From: Telopea speciosissima | Taxonomy: Eukaryota > Streptophyta > Magnoliopsida > Proteales > Proteaceae | DNA: 64,000 nt | Direction: 5' to 3' | NCBI RefSeq assembly: GCF_018873765.1 | Contig: NC_057926.1 | Span: 36,316,946-36,380,945, forward strand | Shown: piece by piece, positions 42,027-52,537 of the stretch | Layout: each line of letters begins with the position of its first letter | Position numbering within the stretch: the first letter of the stretch is position 1 | The notes under the pieces: model-generated | The model's input: only the letters and a program-made list of their open reading frames with translations | What the model was told of the DNA's origin: nothing | The model's database searches: none | Position numbers and translations under genes: made by a program

Positions 42027-45000
42027 TCAAGTTGGAGCGTGAATGTCATGCATGCCCAACTTGGAAACAAGAAAATGGAAAGTGTCACGGCCAAGAGGTT
42101 TGATAAGAACATCAACGAGTTGTATGCGAGTTGGGACATGAACTGTGGCGATGCAACCAGACTGGAGCCGTTTGTGAACGACATGGCAGTCGATATCAAT
42201 ATGCTTGGTGTGCTTGTGAAAGACCAGATTAGCGGCGATGTGTAAGGCCGCCTGACTATCACAAAAGAGACGCATGGGAGAGCTGTGAGAAACACCAAGA
42301 TCAAGTAACAGAGCATGTAACCAAACCAACTCACAAGTCGCAGCAGCTATGGACCAGTATTCGGCCTTGGTAGAGGAACACAAAACAATGGATTGCTTCT
42401 TGGACTTCCATGAGAGAGGACTGTTCCCCAAAAAAGTGATATAATCGGTCACAGAGCGACAAGTCGTAGGGCATGCCTCCCAATCAGAGTCATAATAAGC
42501 AACCGGTTCAAGAGGACTCAAGCTGGGAAGTAAAATACCAATGCCAGGGGAAGATTTTAGATACCGAAGTATGTGAAGCGCGGCATCGAGGTGAGGCTGT
42601 CGTGGTGCATGCATGTACTAACTTAGGGTATTAACCGCATAAGAAATATCCGGGCAGGTGATAGTCAAATAAATGAGGTGGCCAATAAGACGTAAATAAG
42701 GAGAAGGATCGACCAAAACATCATCGGAGTCAACAACCAACCGGATGTTCTATTCCATGGGAAAACTAACAGGCTTTGCGCCAAGCATACCTGAGTCAGA
42801 TAAGATGTCCAATGTGTATACCGCTGGCTGAGAAAGATGCCTGTAGGGCTATGTGCAACCTCGATGCCAAGAAAATACTTGAGGGGGCCAAGGTCCTTCA
42901 AGTGAAATTTCATGTAAGAAGATGATAAGAACCTGAATGGCCTGAGTGTCGGACCCAACGACAATGATATAATTTGCATATACAAGGACGACAGTGTATG
43001 AAGAGCCAGAGGACCGAACAAATAAAGAGTAATCAGCCTTAGACTGTCTGTACCCCGCATCAAGGAGAGAACGAGTCAAGGTCGCAAACCAATTTTGAAA
43101 AGCCTACTTGAGACCATACAAAGATTTCTGTAGCTTGCAGAACCGAGTCTCCCCCTGCTTGGCATATTCGGGGGGGGAAGACACATGTAAACTTCTTCAT
43201 GGAGATCGCCATGAAGGAAAGAGTTGTTGACATCCAACTGATGGAGATGCCAACCACGCACCGTAGCAACATCAAGAAGGTTGCGAACAGTGACCAATTT
43301 AGCAACCGGGGCAAATGTATCGGTATAATCTAGGCCCTCCTGTTGGGTGTAACCTTTGGCAACTAGACGAGCCTTGTAACATTTAATACTGCCATCAGCG
43401 TGCCGCTTAATCTTATACACCCACTTGCACCCGATGGGTTTCTTCCCTGCAGGGAGAGGTTGGAGTGACCAAGTCTGATTTTGTTCCAAGGCATGGAGCT
43501 TGACATCCATGGCAGCACGCTAGTGGGGGTGTTTGTTTTCTTCTATAAAAGTACTAGGCTCAAGACCAGTAGACAAGGCAGTGATAAAAGCAAAATGGGA
43601 AGGGGATAAATTTGCATAAGAAATAGAATGATGAAGGGGGTAGGGAGTACTATCTGGTAGAGTCTGCTTGACCAAGGGGAACTTAACATGGAGGCCGTAG
43701 AATAACCATAGTCTTGGAGGCGAGTAGAGGGAATGTGAGGACGACTAGAGCAGCGTGGTGGTGGCGAGGAAGGAAGTGATGGGGTAGATTGAGCGTGGGA
43801 AGAGGGGACGGGGAAGGAAGTGGTGGGGGAAGGGGAAGATTGGGATCAAGAAGGGGAGGATGGAGAAGAGGAAGAGGGTGAAGAGGGTGGCGGTAAGGGT
43901 GAGGGAGGGAGAACAGAGACAAGGGTAACGTTGGGAATAGGAAGGGGCAGTACCGTTGCTGGAGGATTGGCGAAGAGAGTGGCAATAGGAAAAACGGACT
44001 CGTGAAAGACAACGTCACGGGAGACAAAAACTTGATGGGTCTAAAGGTCATATAAGCGGTACCCTTTCTAACCAAAGGGATAACTAAGAAAAATGCAACG
44101 AACTGCACGGGGATCGATTTTATGGCGACCAGGGTCATGGTTGAGGGCATAACACAGAGAACCGAAAACACGAAGGTGGGTATAGGATGGGACTTGGTTG
44201 AAAGGAAGCTCATGGGGAGTTTTCCCATTGAGGTTAAAGGTGGGTAGGTGATTGATCAGATACGCGACAGTCAAGACGCAATCCCACTAGAAATGGAGAG
44301 GAAGGTGAGCTTGTAAACAAAGGGCACGGGCAACTTCAAGTAAGTCACGATGCTTGTGTTCGGCAACCCCAGTTTGTTGGGGGGTGCCAACTCAAGAGTG
44401 TTGATGGAGAATCCCGTGAGTGGATAAAAAGGTGCGCATTGGTTGGGAAAAAATTTTTAAACCATTATCCATGCGAAGAGATTTTATTCGAAAATTAAAT
44501 TGAGAATTGGCCATATGAGAAAAAGTAGTAAATATTGAAAAAACCTTAGATTTATATCTCATGAGGTAGATCCAAACACTACGAGAATAATCATCCACCA
44601 ATATCAAAAAATAATATGCACCTGTCAAAGAGGGGGTGAGATAACCACCCCAAATATCACAATGAACTAAAGCAAAGGGTTCAGTGTAACGACGAGTACT
44701 TCAAGGAAAATAAAGACATGTTTGGCGAGACAAAGGACAAACATCACATGAGGATGGGAAAACAAGGGATTTATTGTGGAGAAATTAAAGATGACAAACG
44801 GAAAAGACCATCCGAAGACAGGTGCCCAAGGCGAAGGTGCCATAAGTTGTCGGAAGGCACACGAGTAGTAAGAAAAGCCATCAGTGGTGTGGAGGATGGC
44901 AGAGAGAAGTAGTAGAGGCCATCACGCATCGTTCCCTCCCCAATTAGCTTCTTCATAGACAGGTCCTGAAAAACACAGAAAGTAGGAAAGAAAAGGATAG

Positions 45001-46349
45001 CACAGTTAAGGGAGGTGGTCAGCTTACTAATGGAAATCAAATTAAATTGAAAAGAAGGGACATAGAGAACATTAGATAAAAGGAGAGATGGGCTAAGGCG
45101 TTTGGTGCCAAGGTGAGTGATGGGTAAAGTCTGGCCATTAGGAAGGCAGACAGGAGAAGCCATGGGATGGGGGGGAAACATGATCTAAGCCGGAAAGATT
45201 AGAGATCATATGGTCTGATGCCCCACTATCGAGTATCCATAGGGACGAGTGCATACCTGAAACGGAGAGAATGGTTGCGGTACCTGCGAGATTAGCACTG
45301 GGAAGAGAGGAATCAATCCCCAAAAGACTGAGCAATTGCTGAACCTGTGTAGGGGTGAGACCAGGCGCAGGGGCAGGAGTTACCACATTCACTTGTGGGG
45401 TAGATGAGTCGAGGCCACGGGAATTGGCCTGGGTAGAGCGACGAGGACGCGGTTGATGTCCTGGAGGGTATCCATAGAGCTGCCAACAGGTTGCGCGAAC
45501 ATGGCCATGAACTTTGTAATGGTTGCACCATGGACGACGACGAGGAGTGCTCGTAGGAGTACCAAAAATCATATTGGAAGAAGCCCTGAAGGCAAGCGAA
45601 GGGCACCGAGTGGGAGTGACTAGCATGGTGGCAGTGTCAGGAACCGAAGAGAGAGTGATGGCACGTTGTTGATCCTCCTGGAGGAGAAGATGATAGGCTC
45701 GATTCACATCAGGGAGGGGCTCGATAGCTAGGATTTGGGTGCGAATGGCGGCGTAACTATCGGATAACCCCATCAAAAACTGATAGACGTGCTCGGATTG
45801 AACCACGAAGTGAAGAGTAGCCTGAGCACCGCAACAACAAATAGGGACAGGGGCATAGGTAGCGAGTTCATCCTAGATAACCTTCAGCCAGGTGACGTAG
45901 ATGGCAAGGGAATTAGTACCCTGTTGGATAGTGGAGAGGGATCACTTGAGATGGAAGAAGTGTGGTGTGTTGCTGCGTGAGAAGCATTCTTCAAGATCCT
46001 TCCAGATAGAGGACGCCGTATCAACATAGATGACGCTAGCAGCGAGCGTAGGAGAGAGGACATGGAGGATCCAAGGGAGAACCATAAAATTGCAATGGTC
46101 CCAAGCTTGGATTGTGGAAGGAGGAGACGCCGGCTTGGGAAGAGAACCATCCACAAACATGAATTTATTTTTAGCATAGAGAGACATGTGCATAGCACGC
46201 CGCCATGTCTGGTAGTTATCCCCAGTCAGAGGGGTTGACACGAGAATAGTTCTAAGACTGTCTGAAGAATGAAGATAATAAGGATAGGACGAGTCAATCT
46301 GGCCAGTGTCGGCAGAAATGCCAATGACCTCAGAAACCTCGTCCGACAT
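42027..46349 (-). pseudogene. Copia D gag-pol pseudogene
   Basis: Gag starts MSDEVSEVIGISADTGQ at 46349, with PYYLHSSD and GDNYQTWRRAMHMSL. The zinc knuckle is damaged (CNHYKVHGHVRATC, Cys to Tyr). Protease has WILDSGASDHMI near 45215. Pre-integrase LWHLRLGHLS lies near 44815, and integrase has FLILVDDYSRSVWIYLM near 44610. RT contains [13 protein letters not shown] and [20 protein letters not shown]. The palm reads VYANYIIVVGSD, so both catalytic Asp of YVDD are lost. RNase H (42614-42027) is open for 195 codons and ends SKLGMHDIHAPT. Frameshifts separate the parts. Confidence 0.88.
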
Positions 46350-46499
46350 GATGAAGAGTTGGGTGGAAGCTGTGAGCAGAAGCGAGGAAAAACTGATACC
46401 ATGTAAAGTTGAGATTGCACTGAATAGTCGTGTATATTTTTCATTGAAACAAAGCAAAGAAATATAATATATAGAAATCACAATCTTTTGTTGATAATA

Positions 46500-47050
46500 T
46501 GGCAATTTGATTTTTATTTATCTTTTATTTTTTTAATTTTTGAAAAGGCAAAAAAAAACCTACAGAGATAAAAAGTTAGTTACATCCTCATCCATAGTAC
46601 TTGCCATCTTATCTGTCCTAGCCTTGAAAATTGTCCTACTTGCCACCAAAACAAAGTGTGAGTCCTTTATGATTACAGATACATCCATCTTTAAAGAAAA
46701 TTCAGAAATAGATAACAGAATTTGGAATAAACTCCAAGGCCTACCAGCTTGATTATCTTTCATAATCCACTTGACAAGATCTGGCATTGTCTACCCATAT
46801 ATCTATTCTTTGGTGCCCTTTTGGAAACACTTGCTGCAAACCCTGCAAGATACTTTTGCCCTTTGGTGTCAACAGGTCTCCTACACAACCATAACTAATA
46901 GAGATAGAAACAAAATGTGATTGGAATAAACAGACAACTACCCAACCCACAGTAGCAGCTGTAATCAAATCATAGCATCCATCCAAGATTGGGTGATCCA
47001 CGAATGGCAAAGCTAGATAATCCGACATACATATAACAATGATCATTTGA
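46500..47050 (-). mobile_element. LINE 3'-end fragment (RNase H-like part)
   Basis: Minus-strand frames read KGKSILQGLQQVFPKGHQRI, DIWVDNARSCQV and FSLKMDVSVIIKDSHFV, then MASTMDEDVTNFLSL. They resemble the C-terminal RNase H-like tail of plant L1 elements, followed by T/A-rich sequence near 46510. An L1 copy inserted at 47051 cuts it. Confidence 0.5.
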
Positions 47051-48323
47051 CGATTGAACTGACGAAGAGATGAATGATCTGATGATTCGGGATAGGTGGT
47101 TTGAGATCTTGGACACGAGATTATACTGCAGGCTCTTGGTTGATACAGTGGTATGGATGGCTACCTCTACGATTAATTTCACACTTAAATCGGCGTGGGA
47201 GGCGGTTCACACTCATGGTGATAAGATTCAGTGGTCTAAATTGATCTGGTTCTCATTTTCCCAATCACACTTTTCCTTTGTTGCTTGGTTAGCTATGATG
47301 GGGAAACTAATAACAAAGAGCAAGATGGCTAGTTGGGGAATGATAGCAAATACAACATGCTCACCTTGCAGTCATGGATCTGAGACCATTGATCATTTAT
47401 CCTTTATCTACTCCTACTCTAAGACAGTTTGGCAACAAATTTTATACATTAATGGGTTTATTAGGGAACCCACGAGTTCATGGACGGAAGAGGTGTGCTG
47501 GCTGAACAACCACTTCAAGGGTGACTTCATTCTCTACAGTGTGCGGAGGTTCAGCTTGACAATTACTATTTACAGGTTGTGGCAGGAAAGGAATACAAGG
47601 GTGTTTCGAAGTGAGAGGAGTAACACTCGGATGGTGATTCAGCGTATTATTGCAGATACGAGGGGTTGTTTTGCAGACTTGAGTTCCCCCACACCAGACA
47701 ATAGTTGGAACAGAGAATTTTTCACACGATGGGGCATTTGTGCTTTCTTTGTTCACAACAAGATTTCTACTCATGTCTGGCCCCCTCCGCCAGCTAGATG
47801 GTTTGCAGTTAACTATGACTGGTCAATCCGAGATATTTTTGGGGGATATGGTTCCATTGGTCGGGACCAAAACGGGTGTGTAGTCTTTGCCTTGGCTGGC
47901 TATATTGCGAGTGATTGCATTGTGAGAATGGAACTTCAAACCATTAAGTGCAGCCTAATGAGAGCTAGGATATTGGGTTTATTTCAAGTTCAGGTGAGGT
48001 TGGACTCCCTATTGGCCATTCAGATGATCACAGGCGTGTTCAAGGTTCCATGGAACGTACTTGACATTGTGGGGGACATCCATGGACTACAAGACTCTTT
48101 TCGAAGCTGTGTTTTTGCACACCACGTACAGGAGATTAATAGTTGTGCGGATTTCCTGGCAAGGTTTCTTAGTTCCCCCCAGGAGATCGATTTTTGTCTT
48201 GATAGCCTCCCAATAGCACTGTCCCCCTTAATTAAGGACGATACTGCTGGGAAGAAATATTTCAGATTGTAATCCCCTATTTCAGTTTTATCTAATATAA
48301 AAGTTCCCTTTCTCCAAAAAAAA
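47051..48323 (+). mobile_element. 5'-truncated L1 LINE with poly-A and 13-bp TSD
   Basis: The 1273-bp insert is flanked by AATGATCATTTGA (47038-47050 and 48324-48336). It ends in an A-run after CCCTTTCTCC, the hallmarks of target-primed reverse transcription. Only the ORF2 C-terminus is present, open over its full length. The duplication is perfect, so the insertion is fairly recent. Confidence 0.9.
47070..48272 (+). CDS. L1 ORF2 C-terminus: zf-RVT and RNase H, 400 codons open
   Basis: The frame has no stop from the insertion start to 48272. The first ATG here is an accident of truncation. N-terminal half: the zinc-binding region of reverse transcriptase (about residues 35-125), with FTLKSAWEAVHTHGDKIQWS and the damaged Cys pattern CSPCSHGSETIDHL. 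C-terminal half (about 245-370): RNase H with NYDWSIRDIFGGYGSIGRD, MELQTIKCSLMRA, VRLDSLLAIQMI and INSCADFLARF. The catalytic Asp, Glu, Asp and Asp are all in place. No RT palm or endonuclease is present, so it is not autonomous. It is a transposon remnant, not a host gene. Confidence 0.85.
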   Translation: MNDLMIRDRWFEILDTRLYCRLLVDTVVWMATSTINFTLKSAWEAVHTHGDKIQWSKLIWFSFSQSHFSFVAWLAMMGKLITKSKMASWGMIANTTCSPCSHGSETIDHLSFIYSYSKTVWQQILYINGFIREPTSSWTEEVCWLNNHFKGDFILYSVRRFSLTITIYRLWQERNTRVFRSERSNTRMVIQRIIADTRGCFADLSSPTPDNSWNREFFTRWGICAFFVHNKISTHVWPPPPARWFAVNYDWSIRDIFGGYGSIGRDQNGCVVFALAGYIASDCIVRMELQTIKCSLMRARILGLFQVQVRLDSLLAIQMITGVFKVPWNVLDIVGDIHGLQDSFRSCVFAHHVQEINSCADFLARFLSSPQEIDFCLDSLPIALSPLIKDDTAGKKYFRL

Positions 48324-48336
48324 AATGATCATTTGA

Positions 48337-48951
48337 ATCTAACTGAGGATCAATATAGCTTCTACCAAAAAAAAAGGGACCAATATAGCATGATAGATCG
48401 GTCACCCATTTATTGAAAATATGAATAACAGTTAAAAGTGAAAGGGGTAGCATTTTGGAACACACTTATTTCGAGAAATTTAGATGAAATAAATGGTGAT
48501 GGCAGAGATATAAAAGACATGTGACTTATCACATGAGACAGAGATGGGGACCAAACTATGGATTCAAAACAGATTAACAAGAGATGAAGCCCAAAGGTAC
48601 TCTGTGTGCAGAGGCCCAACCGTCTAGATATGTTTTGAAAAATTACAAGATAAAAATTAATGCCATTACGATTCATTATCCACTTTGTAAAGGGGGTACA
48701 TGAGATTAACATCATCAACAAAAATAGGTTTATCTTTGGCTGCCACTCCTCCAATTAAAACTTCCACAAAAGAGCTGAAGACATGGATTAATTTTAAGCT
48801 TCCACATAGATTTCTAAATACTCCTAGGACCTTGAAAAGACCGACCACCAACCTCTGGTGCCCCTTCTTTTAAAAATTACTGATATTTGTACTGATGTTT
48901 TGTTTGTACATACTAAGGATTCAATCCTCTCTTGGTTAGCGACTTATCTTG
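48337..48951. other. Intergenic, no features recognised
   Basis: AT-rich, short minus-strand open frames without recognisable domains. It may include remnants of the LINE fragment cut by the L1. Confidence 0.5.
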
Positions 48952-48959
48952 CTAACAAT

Positions 48960-49198
48960 TAGGGATGTAAACGGATAGGATTCGCTGGATAGGTATATCC
49001 ACATCCGATTCGATTAGCGGATGGATTTGATGCACGAATGGACATGGATACGATTCGTTTACATATAAATATAGCTTTTCAGATAGCTATTGTCTATCCG
49101 TATCCTCATCCGTTTAGCTTTCGGATGGATTCGGATAGTGCTAAACGGATACAAACATGGATACGGAAACGGATTTTGACTATTCATTTATACCCCTA
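48960..49198. mobile_element. hAT MITE, 239 bp, 8-bp TSD
   Basis: The ends TAGGGATGTAAACGG and, inverted, TAGGGGTATAAATG are typical hAT termini. CTAACAAT flanks it perfectly (48952-48959 and 49199-49206). The interior is rich in CGGATACGGAT-like motifs. Confidence 0.88.
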
Positions 49199-49727
49199 CT
49201 AACAATGCCCAGTAGAATAGGCATGACCTCTCTGTGAATATTTCCTCTTAATATATTTTCTTTTGTTCATCCAAAAAACGACCTAATTTTCACTAAGAAA
49301 ATTAATAACTATACGATTGGTTAAGATGCCATTTATAGAAAAGTGTGGCAGTAGCATTCATTATTAACAGAAGTAGAGTCCATAATAGAAATTTTATAAA
49401 TTGCCCTAGCAATGGTGTGGGGTGGGGGGGGGAGGGAGAGGGAGAAACCTATTCAACAGACCAAAATGCCAATGGCCATTAGCAATCAACTCCTTCATAG
49501 ACAGAATTGAATCTCATTAGAATTACAAGCTAGGTATTGAGAAACCCTTAAAAAGAAGGACCCAAAGTTCATTCCAAATAGAGAAGGAAGATAGCCTAGA
49601 CACACATTGGCAAACCAGCTATTAAAGAATTGGTATGACTCGAACCAAACCATTCCAAACAATGGATCCCTTTTTTATGATTGGTGTCATGATAAAAAAA
49701 AAAACAAGTGTTGGGTAATAAAAAAGA

Positions 49728-49830
49728 GCTATCTAGTGCACAAGGCTTCCACTACTATAGGGTTTGGGAGGGGTAAATTTACGTAGTCTTACCTATACTT
49801 CGCACGAGATATTGTTTTCAAGTTCTGAAA
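49728..49830 (-). repeat. Degenerate Au-SINE fragment
   Basis: The complement of the Au 3' region is recognisable (CTAGTGCACAAGGCTTCC, GGGTTTGGGAGGGG). It then decays through ACGTAGTCTTACC towards the tRNA-like head. No flanking duplication is seen. Confidence 0.5.
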
Positions 49831-50620
49831 TTGCAACCAATAGGTTATTTTTTTAAAAATTTTTCTTTTTTGTACACGCAACCAACGGATTGCAATAGCA
49901 CAACTTTTCTTTGCGCCAAGAATCGCCCACTTGTTAGGGTAATGCATAGCCTTAATAATTATAGCTCATATATCCTTAGAATGAGAGAACAATCTCCAAG
50001 CTAATTTAACTAGAAGGGCTTATCATGAGAAATACAACTTCTAAAACCCTATACCACGTAAATTTTTTGGTAAACACAGAGCCTCCCAACAGACTAAACT
50101 CTAGCTTTTACGGTCCTCCAGCACCCCCTTCCAAAACCTGGCATTAATGGAATCTAGCTTATTACAAAGAATTGATGGGAAAAGAAAACGACATTCAAAA
50201 CATAGAGATAGAAATTAGAACAAACTTAACCAAGACTGATCTTCCCGTTTGAGACAAAAAGATATGGGTGACGAGGAGTTGAAAGTTTCTTACTGCTTTA
50301 GAATACGGATGTACTACTTTATTCAACTTAGTTTCCAAGTGAATCGGTTTTATGATTTTCTAAAAAATGACTAAACTCGCTAAGTCTGTCATGACTCGGG
50401 TAAAAATACCATGTCTTATTTGACTCGGACGATTTATGACTGGGTGTTGTCATTTTTTTAACTTGACTTAGTCTACATAATTCTTGATCAGGTTTTCTAA
50501 AATTTTGACTCGACTCAGGCGACTTGACCTAGTCAAAACCCGATTTTCCAACTATCGATTTAATATGTGTTCTTTTATTTATTTATATGCACACGTATAA
50601 TACATGTATTATATGCAAAT
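49831..50620. other. Intergenic, no features recognised
   Basis: AT-rich, no supported gene. The GACTCGG/CGAGTCA-like repeats near 50390-50530 resemble degenerate transposon ends. Confidence 0.45.
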
Positions 50621-50625
50621 CAACA

Positions 50626-50830
50626 ACTACCTAGTGCAATTGGTGGGCTGTAGTATGCCCATGGTCGTCAGGAGGTCTCGAGTTCGAGTCTCCTGACTGG
50701 TACCTACCCTCCTCCGGATCAGGATCGTCTCCAGGGAACCTAGTGCCCAGGGTGTTGCCAGGGGACATCCAACAGCTGAACTATGCCGCACACATCTCGA
50801 TGCACACATCTGCACTGCATAGTGTAGGGA
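50626..50830 (+). mobile_element. tRNA-derived SINE-like element
   Basis: An A-box-like CTAGTGCAATTGGTGG near 50630 and a B-box-like GAGTTCGAGTCTCC near 50683 lie at tRNA-like spacing. A non-tRNA body (GGATCAGGATCGTCTCCAGG) follows. No target duplication was found, so the ends are approximate. Confidence 0.5.
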
Positions 50831-50887
50831 ATTAAAGAGGATTAAAATCGTTTTTTCAGTGTCTATAATTACAAAAAGATTTTCCAT

Positions 50888-52045
50888 TCATAAAAGTGAA
50901 AAAATGATAGACACCATCACCTAACGTAAATGAGCTACTTTTATTTCTATAAATGCTTCTACAAGCGCTCATATTTAGCGGCACATGTGTTTCCCGCTGA
51001 ACCTCGACTCAAGTTTACTTTGCAAATTTTCAACTAATAAATACGATTCCAATCAAACGATTAATACTAACGTTACATAATTTCTATCTTAAAACCTAGA
51101 TGAAAGATTCCAATCGGGCAAAAGATGAAGCGTATAAAAAAACCATGAAAGTTACAGTTGACATGATACAGTTACTGAAGCGGGAGATTGGCGTACATTA
51201 GCACTGAAATTTTTCAAAAAGCAGTTGACGGAGTCTCCACTGTCTCCAGCAAGATAGACGTGCTCTGCTCTCCCTTTCTCTCTCTCTGATCACGGATTTC
51301 TCGGCTCTTTCGGCGCAACTGTTACCACGGAGGGTTAGGGGTAGGTAGGAATTTAGGGTTTTCAAAATCATCACAATCGTTGAATCTATCTTGTTTCGTT
51401 TCACGAGGAAGCCAGAAACCGATCATCTGCTTCGATGGTGAAATCGAGGTTATTAAAAAACAATTATTTCCAACCATTATTCTTCTTCTAAGGCGGATAT
51501 CGAAGAGGAATCGTTCTTCTTCTTCTTTATGCATAAACCCTCTTTTCACTTCTGTGTTTTCGTCTTGGATTGTCCGCGATTTCGTCGTGGATCGCTTGGA
51601 ATTCGGGAGATTCAGCGAAATTGGAAGTTAGGTCCGCGTAGAACGATATCTAAGGAGATTGATTTGGATCTCGAAAGAAGGATACGAAGAAACAAGAGAC
51701 CAGATCTGGGTCTGATCTGATATACAGAGAAGGAAGACAGAATTCGAAAAATACAGTTACATGATTTGCTCATCAGTTTCGTCTTTTGTCAAACGAGAGA
51801 GATAGAAGAGGAAAGAGATCTAGATCGAGTTGGCGGAGAACGAGAAGCTCAAAAAGAAAAAAGAATCGGTGAATTTAGCTCGATTGGCAAACAAGAGGTG
51901 CATTGAGAAGTGATTTGTGAAAGAATTTGGAAGAGGATTGGAGATTCGAATGGCTAGTATCTGAATCTTCGAGTTTTCATAAAAGGATACAGGTTGATTG
52001 AAGTTATCAGAGATAGATCTAGAGAAGGAACAATTACTTGCGGAA
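50888..52045 (+). other. Upstream region and 5' leader of the CML18-like gene
   Basis: A TATA-like TATAAAAAAA is near 51134. CT-rich TCTCTCTCTCT lies around 51280, and a purine-rich leader precedes the start codon. Short open frames here (such as those near 51380 and 51529) show no known domain and probably lie in the 5' UTR or a 5' UTR intron. Confidence 0.45.
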
Positions 52046-52537
52046 ATGAGCGGGCATGCGCCGGTGAAGCTCGATGATGAGCAGATTGCGGAGTTACGGG
52101 AGATATTCCGCTCTTTTGATCGGAACAATGACGGCAGCTTAACGCAGTTGGAACTTGGATCACTCCTGAGATCGCTTGGTCTCAAACCGAGTCAAGAGCA
52201 GCTTGAAGCTCTAATCCAGAAGGCCGATAAGAACAGCAATGGCCTCGTCGAATTCTCCGAATTCGTAGCCCTCGTAGCACCCGATCTCCTCCCGGCGAAA
52301 TCACCCTACACAGAGGATCAACTCCGAAGGCTATTCGGGATATTCGATCGTGATGGCAACGGTTACATCACAGCAGCAGAATTGGCTCACTCCATGGCTA
52401 AGCTTGGGCATGCTCTTACTGCAAAGGAGCTCACAGGGATGATCAAAGAGGCAGACACAGATGGGGATGGTCGTATCAGTTTTGAGGAGTTCGCACAAGC
52501 TATCACCTCAGCTGCATTTGATAACTCATGGGCTTGA
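52046..52537 (+). CDS. CML18: Calmodulin-like protein, CML18-like, four EF-hands
   Basis: An intact intronless 163-residue protein. It is a Ca2+ sensor that binds calcium and then target proteins, presumably in cytosol or nucleus. Four EF-hand loops are seen: DRNNDGSLTQLE (25-36), DKNSNGLVEFSE (61-72), DRDGNGYITAAE (101-112) and DTDGDGRISFEE (137-148). All have Asp at position 1, Gly at 6 and Glu at 12, so all four should bind calcium. SLLRSLGLKPSQEQLEALIQ and the end QAITSAAFDNSWA match Arabidopsis CML18 as I remember it. Start: the open frame extends upstream without an ATG, so MSGHAPVKLDDEQ at 52046 is the first possible start. No signal peptide or prenylation motif. The symbol is by similarity only. 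Confidence 0.93.
   Translation: MSGHAPVKLDDEQIAELREIFRSFDRNNDGSLTQLELGSLLRSLGLKPSQEQLEALIQKADKNSNGLVEFSEFVALVAPDLLPAKSPYTEDQLRRLFGIFDRDGNGYITAAELAHSMAKLGHALTAKELTGMIKEADTDGDGRISFEEFAQAITSAAFDNSWA

Larger units (their letters stand above)
41800..46500 (-). mobile_element. Ty1/copia element D
   Basis: A minus-strand copia with a 3' LTR at about 42014-41800 and a partial 5' LTR at about 46500-46402. Shared LTR sequence includes GACTATTCAGT and ends ATCTCAACTTTACA. The primer site ATGGTATCAG is next to the 5' LTR. The polypurine AGGTGGAG precedes the 3' LTR. The 5' LTR lost its outer part where a LINE fragment abuts. Gag-pol is decayed. Confidence 0.85.

Noticed and set aside
43820..44005. Gly/Glu-rich plus-strand frame
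   Set aside because: It is the antisense of the low-complexity Pro/Ser/Leu linker in copia D between integrase and RT.
50626..50703. Possible functional tRNA gene
   Set aside because: It has A- and B-box-like motifs but no convincing cloverleaf or anticodon arm; better read as a SINE head.
51998..52045. N-terminal extension of the CML18-like frame (KLSEIDLEKEQLLAE)
   Set aside because: It contains no ATG and begins only after a stop; the first ATG at 52046 gives the family's usual length.
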